64,000 bases of DNA from DASTPP01 sp035762175 (GTDB taxonomy: Bacteria; Myxococcota_A; Polyangia; Polyangiales; Polyangiaceae). The stretch is from NCBI GenBank assembly GCA_035762175.1, contig DASTPP010000068.1:1-64000 (forward strand). Direction: 5' to 3'. Each line of letters starts with the position of its first letter. The first letter of the stretch is position 1. The notes below the pieces were generated by a model, which was given only the letters and a program-made list of their open reading frames with translations, was not told the origin of the DNA and did no database searches. This document shows positions 17,098 through 24,359 of this stretch, in pieces. The position numbers and the translations under genes are program-made.

Positions 17098-18219
17098 TCA
17101 GCCGAGGGCGCGCGCGAGCGCGTCGAGGTCGCCTTCGGTGTTCCAGAAGCCGACCGAGGCGCGCACGTAGCCGAGGCCGGGGATGGACCGCACGGCGACG
17201 CCCGCGCGCTCGAGCCGCTGCGACACCGCCGCCGCCGGCTCGCCCTCGACCGCGAACGACACGATCGTCGACGGCGCCTCGGCCGGCACGATGCGCACGC
17301 GGGGGAGCGCCGCGAGCCGCTCGCGCAAGGCCCGCGCGAGCCGGGCCGAGTGGGCGAGCGCGCCGCGCGCGGCCATGCCGGCGTGCCAGTCGAGCGCCGC
17401 CGCGAGGCCGGCGAGCGAGGTCATCGAGAGCGTCGTCGCGTCGAGCCGGCGCGCGTCGGGCCAGTCGGCGACGCCGGCGGGGCCCCGCGACTTCGAGAGG
17501 TACCAGGGCCAGGGCGTGCGCAGCCGGCCGAGCGCCGAGGGGCGCACCCAGAGCGCGCCCGTGCCCGAGGGGCCGCAGAGCCACTTCTGCCCGCTCGCGG
17601 CGTAGAAGTCGGCGCCGAGCGCGGCCGGGTCGAGGTCGATCGCGCCGGCCGCCTGGGCGCCGTCGACGAGCACGAGCGCGCCGCGCGCGCGCGCCTCCGC
17701 GGCGAGCTCGGCGATCGGCAGCACCTCGCCCGTCGTCCAGAGCACGTGCGAGACGGCGAGCAGGCGCGTGCGCGCGCCCATCGCCGCCGCGAGCGCCTCG
17801 GGCCGCGGCGCCGCCTCGCGCACGACCACGCCGCGCGCCCGCGCGAGCTCGTCGAGCGGCGCGGTGAGGCCGGGGTGCTCGTGGGTGCTCGTGACGATCT
17901 CGTCGCCGGGCGACAGATCGAGCCCGGAGAGCACCGCGTTCACGCCGTCGGTCGCGCAGTGCATCAGGGCCACCTCGCCCTCGGGCGCGCGGAGCGCGCG
18001 GGCGAACGCGCGGCGCGCGTCGTCGATGAGGCGCATCCCGACGTCGGGGCGCGTGCGGCCGCGCTCGAACGAGGCGTCGAGGTGCGCGCGCATGGCCGCG
18101 GCGGCCGCCCGCGGGATGGGGCCGAAGGTGCCGGCGTTCAGGAAGGCGTACGCGCGGGCCGAGGGCAAGTCCGCGCGGGCTTCGTCGACGTCGAAAGGGG
18201 CGGCCTCGGTCGGGCTCAT
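17098..18219 (-). CDS. Class-V aminotransferase / cysteine-desulfurase-fold PLP enzyme
   Basis: The 373-aa protein is a fold-type I PLP enzyme of the class-V group. It has an N-terminal FLNAGTFGPIPR substrate loop, STHEHPG, VDGAQAAG with the pyridine-N-binding Asp, and the PLP lysine in AASGQKWLCGPSG (about residue 210). The C-terminal small domain ends VGFWNTEGDLDALARAL. This set fits the isopenicillin-N-epimerase-like/EgtE-like branch rather than IscS-type desulfurases, since no catalytic-Cys loop is evident. The substrate is not predictable from context. ATG 18219 was chosen; 17 more upstream residues are open but unlike the family. A TATGGT 13 nt upstream may be its -10. It converges on mltG with 18 bp between. 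Confidence 0.85.
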   Translation of the reverse strand: MSPTEAAPFDVDEARADLPSARAYAFLNAGTFGPIPRAAAAAMRAHLDASFERGRTRPDVGMRLIDDARRAFARALRAPEGEVALMHCATDGVNAVLSGLDLSPGDEIVTSTHEHPGLTAPLDELARARGVVVREAAPRPEALAAAMGARTRLLAVSHVLWTTGEVLPIAELAAEARARGALVLVDGAQAAGAIDLDPAALGADFYAASGQKWLCGPSGTGALWVRPSALGRLRTPWPWYLSKSRGPAGVADWPDARRLDATTLSMTSLAGLAAALDWHAGMAARGALAHSARLARALRERLAALPRVRIVPAEAPSTIVSFAVEGEPAAAVSQRLERAGVAVRSIPGLGYVRASVGFWNTEGDLDALARALG

Positions 18220-18270
18220 GGCGGGGCCGGCGACCATAGCGCGGGGCCGACCCCCGGCGCGAGCGTGCAC

Positions 18271-18339
18271 CGGTCAGGGTTGGCGTCGTAGATTGTAAGG
18301 CGCGCGCCGGTCGGGGTGGGCGTCGTAGATTGTAGGGCG
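18271..18339. repeat. 32-bp direct repeat in a divergent promoter region
   Basis: Two copies (18271-18302 and 18308-18339) share CGGTC(A/G)GGGT(T/G)GGCG followed by TCGTAGATTGTA(A/G)GG, with three mismatches and a 37-bp period. GTAGATTGTA is AT-rich for this genome. Read on the minus strand it gives TACAAT, a good -10 for the divergent aminotransferase gene. The copies could be a tandem operator between that gene and the chorismate enzyme. Confidence 0.7.
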
Positions 18340-18522
18340 AGCCCCGAGCCCGTGGCCGGCGCGACTCGTGAGGGTGCGCGGACCGCTTGCGGTGGGGCGG
18401 CGGCGGTGGCACGCGATCAAGCGGGCGCCCGTCTGCGCTCGCGGGGTTTGGTGACGCGGCGCGTCCGTAGGTCGATCACCTTGACCCGCCTGGCCCGGGC
18501 CTCCGCAAGCGAGGTAGTGCGA

Positions 18523-19923
18523 GTGACCGCCTTGAGAGAGGCAGCGCCGACCTTTCGGCAGGCGGCCGACGTCCTGAGGTCGCTCGCGCAGGGCGGGGGG
18601 CAGGGGCCGTCGATCGGCTACGTGCTGCACCGCCCCTCCGAAGACGAGGCCGTCGTCGGGCTGGGCGCGACGCGTGTCGTCCGGTACGCCTGCGGCGAGC
18701 TGAGCGTCTCGGGCCCCGAGGGCCCGGTCGAGCGGCGGCGCTGCGGCGAGCGCGACCTCTTCGCGGCGCTGCGCGGGGCGCTCCTGCCGGGGGTGCCCGC
18801 GTTCTTCGTCTCGAGCCTCGATCTGCACCGCCCCGCGCGCGACCCGGGGCTGCCGCTCTTCGTGCTCGTGCAGCCCGCGGCCGAGGTGCGCGTCGGCGGC
18901 GGGCGGCCGGCCGAGCCGCGGGCCTTCGGCGGCGCGGGCGCCGAGGCGCTCTGCCGCGCGGCGATCGAGCGGGCGGGGGCCGAAGGGGGCCGGGCGCCGC
19001 CCGCGGCCCCCGCCGGCGACCGGCCCTTCTGCCGCGACGAGGCCGCCGCGTACCTGCGGGGCTGGGAGGGCGACTCGGACGAGGCGTTCCTCGCGCGCGT
19101 CCGCCGCGTGCGCGCCGCGCTCGAGGGCCGCGACACCAAGGCCTTCCCGATCCGGCACCACCGCCGCAGCTTCGGCGCCGCCGGGCCGCCCGACGCGCTC
19201 GGGCTCTACGAGCTCTACGCGGCGTCCGAGCCCGCGTGCGTCGCGAGCCACTACTTCCGGCTCGGGGCGCTGCACTCGGTCGGCTGCAGCCCCGAGAACG
19301 TCTTCGAGCTCGCGGGCGGCGAGCTCTCGCTCGACGTCGTGTCGGGCACCGGCCCGCGCAGCGACGACGAGGCGCGCGACGGGCGGCTCGCCGCCGAGCT
19401 GACCGCGAGCATCAAAGAGCTGCGCGAGCACCTGCTCGCGGTCGAGCAGAGCCTGAAGAAGGCCCCGGGCTTCTGCGCCCCCGAGACCGTGGCGGTGCCG
19501 AGCCGCTTCGAGATCAAGCAGCTCGCGCGCGTGCGCCACCTGCACTCGCGCGTCACCGGGCGGCTGCGCCCCGGGCTCGACTGGCTCGACGTGCTCGAGC
19601 GCTACTACCCCTCGCTCGACGCCTACGACGCCGACCTCAAGGGCGTCGCCGACGCGATGACCCAGCCGCACCGCTTCTACGGGGGCGTCGTCGGCCACCT
19701 GTCCGAAGACGGCGCGCGCGCCCGCTGCTACCAGAACCTGCGCTCGTGCCTGCTCCTCGGCGGCGAGATGCACGTGGCGGTCGGCGTCGGCGTCACGCGC
19801 CTGTCCGAGCCCGAGGCCGAGGTCGGCGAGTCGCACACCAAGCTGACGGGCCTGCTCGGCGCCGTCGCCGCCTGGGAGCGCCGCGCCGCGCGCGCTCAGC
19901 CCGAGCCGTCGGGCTCCGAGTAG
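18523..19923 (+). CDS. Divergent chorismate-binding enzyme (anthranilate/isochorismate-synthase superfamily)
   Basis: The 466-aa protein keeps the C-terminal order of the chorismate-binding fold. It has ALHSVGCSPENVFEL (family SPE motif), DVVSGTGPRS in place of the usual PIAGTRPR, ELREHLLAVEQ in place of the ERAEH..LVD loop, VRHLHSRVTGRL, YGGVVGHLSEDG, QNLRSCLL and GVGVTRLSEPEAEVGESHTK. The PxxTVTGAPK motif is replaced by YPSLDAYDADLKGVADAM, so its reaction is uncertain: isochorismate, salicylate or aminodeoxychorismate synthase-like, or a neofunctionalised enzyme. No glutamine amidotransferase subunit or siderophore gene is adjacent. GTG 18523 follows GAGG by 8 nt; another GTG lies at 18517. 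It overlaps the convergent kinase gene by 28 bp. Confidence 0.75.
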   Translation: MTALREAAPTFRQAADVLRSLAQGGGQGPSIGYVLHRPSEDEAVVGLGATRVVRYACGELSVSGPEGPVERRRCGERDLFAALRGALLPGVPAFFVSSLDLHRPARDPGLPLFVLVQPAAEVRVGGGRPAEPRAFGGAGAEALCRAAIERAGAEGGRAPPAAPAGDRPFCRDEAAAYLRGWEGDSDEAFLARVRRVRAALEGRDTKAFPIRHHRRSFGAAGPPDALGLYELYAASEPACVASHYFRLGALHSVGCSPENVFELAGGELSLDVVSGTGPRSDDEARDGRLAAELTASIKELREHLLAVEQSLKKAPGFCAPETVAVPSRFEIKQLARVRHLHSRVTGRLRPGLDWLDVLERYYPSLDAYDADLKGVADAMTQPHRFYGGVVGHLSEDGARARCYQNLRSCLLLGGEMHVAVGVGVTRLSEPEAEVGESHTKLTGLLGAVAAWERRAARAQPEPSGSE

Positions 19924-22688
19924 TAGGCGTGGCGCATGGCCTCGGCGAGGGCCGCGGCCTGCCGGTGCGCCTCGGCGTACTGCGGGGTGTGGCGGGCGCA
20001 GGCGAGCAGCGGGCAGCGCTCGAGCCAGGACAGGTCGAAGAGGGCGGTGCTGCGCGCGAGGGCGAGCGCGCGGGCCACCTCGACCGCGTCGCCGACGAAG
20101 CCGGCGACCTCGGCGAGCACCTGGTAGTGGAAGCAGCGGGTGCGCATCGACGCGCCCTCGTCGCCGCCGAGCCGCCGCAGGGTCGCGTACGCGCCCGCCG
20201 GGGGCTCGCCGCGCACCGCGACCGAGGCGAGGGCGCCGAAGGCGGGCAGGGGCGAGGCCGGCGCGAGCGCCAGGAGCGCCGCGCGCTCGACGGCCGCGAG
20301 CGCGGCCGGGTCGCGCCGCCACGCCGCCACGCGCAGGTGCAGCGCCCAGTGCGAGCGCAGGCCCTGCGTCGCGCGCAGCACCGCCTCGAGGGCGGCGTCG
20401 GCCTCGGCCGGCCGGCCGGCGAGCACGGCGAAGCGGTAGAGGGGCCAGAGCAGCTCGACGTTGCCCGGCTCGAGCCGCTCGGCCGCGGCGAGGCGCTGGC
20501 GGCCCTCGGGCTCGTGCCCCGCCTCGAGCAAGAGCTGCCCGAGCAGCCCGTGCGCCGCCACCAGGCTCGGCGCGCAGCGCAGGGCGCGGCGCAGGCTGCG
20601 CACCGCCTCGACCGGCAGCCCCCGGTGCAGCAAGATGACGGCGCGCGCGTGGTGCGGCTCGCCCATCGACGGCGCGACCCGCAGGGCGTGCTCGGCCGCG
20701 CGCTCGGCCCGCTCGACCAGCGTGCCCATGGCCGCGGGGGCCACGAACAGGTAGCGCCCCAGCGCGACCGTGAGCGCCGAGGCGATGCGCGGGTCTTCGG
20801 GCGCCTCCGCCTGCGCCTCCTCGAAGCAGCGCACCGCCTCGGCCAGATCGCGCCCCGAGGCCGACAGGTAGAGCGAGCGGCCCCGCAGGTACAGATCGAG
20901 CACGCGCGACTCGCCCCCCGCCACCGGATCGTAGCCGCGCGCGGGCCTGCCGCCGCCCGACGAGACCGCCGGGGCCTGCCGCTCGAGAAGGACCGTGCCC
21001 CCGTCGGTCGGGGGCGGCGCGACGCCCGGCCCGCGGGCCGAGGTGGGCAGCGGCGGCGGGCCCGAGGGCGCGCGCGCCGGGGGCAAGGGCGGCGGGCCGG
21101 GGGGGGCGGACGAGGGCAGCGGCGGCGGCACCGTCGAGGGGCGCGGCGGCGGGGCGGACGAGGGCCAGGGCGGCGGGGCGGACGGGGGCCAGGGCGTCGG
21201 GACCGGGCGCGGGGTCGCCGGGGGCAGCGGCGGCGGCGTCGAGGGCTCGGCCGACTCGAGCCGCGTCACCGCGTTCGGATCGAGCCCCGCCGACGAGCCC
21301 GGCGGGCCCTCGAAGGCGGCGAGCGGCTCGGCGCGCAGCAGGCTCTGCACCGCCTCGGCCATCGAGGGCAGGGGCTTGTCCGTCGCCACGTCGCCCCGCC
21401 AGCGCCAGAGCGTGCGCCCGTCGGGCACCGAGATCGCGCGCAGCGACACCTCGACGCCGCCCTCGCGCGCCCTCGCCTCGCCCCCCACGACCACGCTCGC
21501 GCCGAGCCCCTTGCCCACCTCGAGCCAGGCGAGCGGGCCCTGCCCCCGCTCGCGCTGCATGCGCTTGACCGACGCGGTGGCCAGCACCCGCAGCGACTTG
21601 CGCCGCGACAGGTCGCCGATGAAGTCTTCGGCGAGCAGGTCGGCCAGGTCGGGGCCGACGCCCTCGGGCTCGAAGGGCAGCACCGCGAGCTGCGGCCGCT
21701 CGCGCTCGATGGTGATCGGCGCGGGCGCCGGGTCGATCGCCGGCGAGGGGGCCGAGGGGCGCCGCGCCAGGCTCGAGGCCGGCGGGGCGCCGAGGCGGAC
21801 GAGCGCGCCCTCGAGCTCGGCGGCGCTCGCGAAGCGCGCGGCCGGGTCGGGCTCGAGGCAGGCCGCGATGAGCTCCGCGAGCCCCGGCACCTCGTCGGCC
21901 GGCGGCACCTCGGTGCGCCTGGCCTTGGCCGCCAGCACCAGCGCGAGGTTATCGCCCTCGAAGGCCCGGCGCCCCGTCAACAGCTCGAAGCCGAGGCAGC
22001 CGAGCGCGTAGATGTCGCTCGCGACGCCCGACTCGACCCCGTCGTAGATCTCGGGCGCCATGTACGCGGGCGTGCCGGCGAGCAGGCCGCGCTCGGCCAG
22101 CGCCTCGTGCGCCGCGAGCGCGATGCCGAAGTCCATCAGGACGACCCGGTCGCCCTCGCCCAGCATCACGTTGGCGGGCTTGATGTCGCGGTGCACGACG
22201 CCCGCCTCGTGCACCGCCCCGAGCCCCGCGCACGCCTCGCGCAGCACCCGCACGACCGAGGGCGGCGAGAAGCGGTGCCCCCGCTTGACGAGCTGGGCGA
22301 GCGTGTGACCTTGCACGTACTCCATCGTGAGCGCGAGCTGCGCCCCCCCCGAGCCCCGGATGACCACCAGCTCGAAGACGCGGGCGACGTTGCGGTGGCT
22401 GACGCGCCGGGCGAGCCGCACCTCGCGCCGGAAGAGGTCGGCCATGCGCCCGCCGGCCGAGGGCTGCTCGCGCAGGCGCTTGAGCGCCACCGTCTCGTCG
22501 AGCTCCAGATCGAGGGCGCACCAGACGTCGCCCATCGCCCCCGTGCCGAGCAGCCGCCCCAGCCGGAACCGGTCGGCCACGATCGAGCCCGGCTGCCAGC
22601 GCCGCGACCCGCGCGCGCGGGGCGAAGCGTCGCCCTGGACCTCGCCGGCGGCGGGGTCGGTCGGGGGCGACGCGGACGGCTTCGACAC
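19896..22688 (-). CDS. Ser/Thr protein kinase with TolB/FlgO-like domain and TPR region
   Basis: The 930-aa protein has an N-terminal Hanks-type kinase: GTGAMGDV at 48-55, catalytic Lys70 in VALKRL, HRDIKPAN near 164 and DFG near 184. APE and DIYALG motifs follow, all intact. After about residue 320 comes a domain resembling the TolB-N/FlgO-type fold seen in kinases and cyclases (PQLAVLPFEPEG, then DFIGDLSRRKSLRVLATAS). A Pro-rich linker of GPPPLP-type repeats follows, then about 350 residues of TPRs (ALTVALGRYLF, LLGQLLLEAGHEPEGRQRLA). No membrane segment is visible. It starts at GTG 22688, and a palindrome ACTCTGGTTAGAGT (22687-22700) overlaps the start codon, possibly an operator. Its last 28 bp overlap the chorismate-enzyme gene. 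Confidence 0.88.
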   Translation of the reverse strand: MSKPSASPPTDPAAGEVQGDASPRARGSRRWQPGSIVADRFRLGRLLGTGAMGDVWCALDLELDETVALKRLREQPSAGGRMADLFRREVRLARRVSHRNVARVFELVVIRGSGGAQLALTMEYVQGHTLAQLVKRGHRFSPPSVVRVLREACAGLGAVHEAGVVHRDIKPANVMLGEGDRVVLMDFGIALAAHEALAERGLLAGTPAYMAPEIYDGVESGVASDIYALGCLGFELLTGRRAFEGDNLALVLAAKARRTEVPPADEVPGLAELIAACLEPDPAARFASAAELEGALVRLGAPPASSLARRPSAPSPAIDPAPAPITIERERPQLAVLPFEPEGVGPDLADLLAEDFIGDLSRRKSLRVLATASVKRMQRERGQGPLAWLEVGKGLGASVVVGGEARAREGGVEVSLRAISVPDGRTLWRWRGDVATDKPLPSMAEAVQSLLRAEPLAAFEGPPGSSAGLDPNAVTRLESAEPSTPPPLPPATPRPVPTPWPPSAPPPWPSSAPPPRPSTVPPPLPSSAPPGPPPLPPARAPSGPPPLPTSARGPGVAPPPTDGGTVLLERQAPAVSSGGGRPARGYDPVAGGESRVLDLYLRGRSLYLSASGRDLAEAVRCFEEAQAEAPEDPRIASALTVALGRYLFVAPAAMGTLVERAERAAEHALRVAPSMGEPHHARAVILLHRGLPVEAVRSLRRALRCAPSLVAAHGLLGQLLLEAGHEPEGRQRLAAAERLEPGNVELLWPLYRFAVLAGRPAEADAALEAVLRATQGLRSHWALHLRVAAWRRDPAALAAVERAALLALAPASPLPAFGALASVAVRGEPPAGAYATLRRLGGDEGASMRTRCFHYQVLAEVAGFVGDAVEVARALALARSTALFDLSWLERCPLLACARHTPQYAEAHRQAAALAEAMRHAYYSEPDGSG

Positions 22689-22839
22689 TCTGGTTAGAGT
22701 CGACCTAGAACGCTCGCCGCAGCAAGGGGGTTCGTCCGGCCCCCGCGCCCGCCGCGCGCCGCCCGGGGCGGGCCGGCCACGGGTCGCGCCCTCGAAGCGG
22801 CGGCGGGCGCGCGCCCGCCCGCGGCCCGGCGCCGGCCCC

Positions 22840-24015
22840 TCAGGGGCAGGCGGCGCTGCGGTCGAAGCCCGCGAAGAACTCGCCGGCGACCAGCGACCAG
22901 GCGAAGCCGTTCTCGGGCGCGGCGCACTTGAACGCCGAGCGCGGCGGGGGCTGCCGGCGCGGCCGCGCGAGCGCCGCCTTCTGCTCGCGGTAGAAGCGCA
23001 CCACCAGCTCGGCGCCGTAGTCGGCCGGGTCGCCGCCGGGCCGGAAGAGCGCGGGGCGGTCGGCCGCGGGCGGCCGCGGGTCGAAGCGCGCCGCGCAGCG
23101 CGCGTCGTCGCCGCAGCGCGCGACGATCGAGCGGTACGCCGCCTCGAGCGCGCGCGCCGACCAGCCGCCGTGCTCGGCGTCGTTCAGCCGCGCGAGCGCC
23201 CGCACCAGGTCGTCGCGCGAGACCGGCGGGCGCGCGGGCGGCGGCTCGTGCGCGTGCGCCGAGGCCAGGCGCGCGGGCCCGCCGCGCTGGCGGCCGCGCG
23301 GCGGCGGGCGCGACGGCCGCGGCGCCGGCGGCACCTCGATCGGCACGCCGAGCTGGCCCTCGGACGTGTAGACCTCGGCGTCGGCCGGCCCCTCGGGCCG
23401 GAAGAAGCGCACCCGCAGCCCCGTCGCCCGGAAGCGCGGCGCCTGCCCGGTCTGCCGCGCGATCTCGGACAGGACGTCGTTCACGCCGAAGAGCGCGCGC
23501 GCGACGAGGTCGAGCTGCTCGCGCGAGGGGCCGACGGGCAGCGCCGGCAAGACGTGCGCGCGCGCCCCGTCGTGCCGGGTCACCCAGCGCTCGTCGTCGG
23601 GCCCCGCCACCGAGCCCGTGCGCGCGTAGAGCGAGAGCGCCAGCCGCAGCGCCCCCGCGTCGCCCGCGTACCGGCCCTCGAGCAAGCACGGAATCGGCCC
23701 CCCCTTCGCGCCCCGACAGGTCGCCGTCCACGCCGTGCGCTCGGACGGGCGCGTGAAGAGCACCTCGCTCGCCTGCACCGGCGTGACCTCGGGCGACGCG
23801 AGCCCCGCCAGGCACTCGGCGTCGCTCGGCTCGGGCCCGGCCGGCTCGGCCGGCAGCGACGCCGGCGGGTCGGGCGGGTGCGCCTGCGCCGAGAGCGGCA
23901 CGACGCGCGGGGCGTGCCCGCAGGCGAACGCCGCGACCGAGAGCGCGAGGCAGACGAGCCCCCAAAGACCGCGGACGTCGCCCGGTCGGCGTGGCTGGCG
24001 TCCGGGGCGGCGCAT
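22840..24015 (-). CDS. Lipoprotein, unknown function
   Basis: The 391-aa protein has a basic n-region (MRRPGRQPRR), a hydrophobic core (GLVCLALSVAAFAC) with a lipobox-like AFAC, and a Pro-rich linker, so it is probably an exported lipoprotein. The body contains six further cysteines (SDAECLAGL, TATCRGAK, IPCLLEG, ARCGDDARCAA) and a C-terminal FKCAAPENGFAW...RSAACP pair, suggesting disulfides. A Pro/Arg-rich segment splits two domains near residues 225-250. I recognise no family. ATG 24015 precedes the signal peptide, and a CATAAT 9 nt upstream is a good -10, suggesting a leaderless start. It is divergent from ileS across a 344-bp region. Confidence 0.7.
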   Translation of the reverse strand: MRRPGRQPRRPGDVRGLWGLVCLALSVAAFACGHAPRVVPLSAQAHPPDPPASLPAEPAGPEPSDAECLAGLASPEVTPVQASEVLFTRPSERTAWTATCRGAKGGPIPCLLEGRYAGDAGALRLALSLYARTGSVAGPDDERWVTRHDGARAHVLPALPVGPSREQLDLVARALFGVNDVLSEIARQTGQAPRFRATGLRVRFFRPEGPADAEVYTSEGQLGVPIEVPPAPRPSRPPPRGRQRGGPARLASAHAHEPPPARPPVSRDDLVRALARLNDAEHGGWSARALEAAYRSIVARCGDDARCAARFDPRPPAADRPALFRPGGDPADYGAELVVRFYREQKAALARPRRQPPPRSAFKCAAPENGFAWSLVAGEFFAGFDRSAACP

Positions 24016-24024
24016 GGCCCGATC

Positions 24025-24030
24025 ATTATG
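24025..24030 (-). promoter_or_regulatory. Candidate leaderless -10 element (CATAAT) for the lipoprotein gene
   Basis: On the minus strand CATAAT (five of six matches to TATAAT) lies 9 nt before the ATG at 24015. No SD sequence sits between, and no -35 is obvious. Confidence 0.45.
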
Positions 24031-24342
24031 CAACGCGAACGGCCCTTCGCAGAGCTTTCTAAAGACAAAAGCGCGAAACCGATTGTGGTCGAAATCGCCC
24101 GCACCTCGCACCCTTCGCCCGCGCCCCGCCGCCCCCCGGGCCCGGCGCCCGCACCACCCCGCCGCGCCGCGCCCCGCGATCGCCGCCCCCGCGCGCTCGA
24201 GCTGTTCCGTACCCGGCTCGCCCGAGCGCCGCCCTGCGACCCGCCCCGTCGACCGCCCCCCGCCGACCACCTCCGCCCGGCCCGCCCTTCGCCCTGCGTG
24301 CGGCTCGCACCGCCCCCCGTCGCGCCGCCGGGCGAAACGCGC

Positions 24343-24348
24343 TAGGGT
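24343..24348 (+). promoter_or_regulatory. Candidate leaderless -10 element (TAGGGT) for ileS
   Basis: TAGGGT lies 11 nt upstream of the ileS ATG at 24360, with only CCGCCGCCATC-type sequence and no SD between them. Confidence 0.35.
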
Positions 24349-24359
24349 CCGCCGCCATC

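Larger units (their letters stand above)
24016..24359. other. Divergent promoter region and C-rich leader of ileS
   Basis: This 344-bp non-coding stretch has an AT-richer segment next to the lipoprotein gene (24020-24100). It then has about 240 bp in which the ileS sense strand is strongly C-rich (runs such as CCGCCCCCC and CCGACCACCTCCGCCC). I see no T-box core, tRNA-like element or terminator. A C-rich leader is compatible with Rho loading, which is inference. Confidence 0.5.

Noticed and set aside
18481..18486. TTGACC as a -35 element for the chorismate enzyme
   Set aside because: No -10 at 16-18 bp spacing; CAAGCG-type sequence occupies that position.
24016..24359. T-box riboswitch before ileS
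   Set aside because: No stem I specifier loop, T-box sequence or terminator/antiterminator pair is recognisable.
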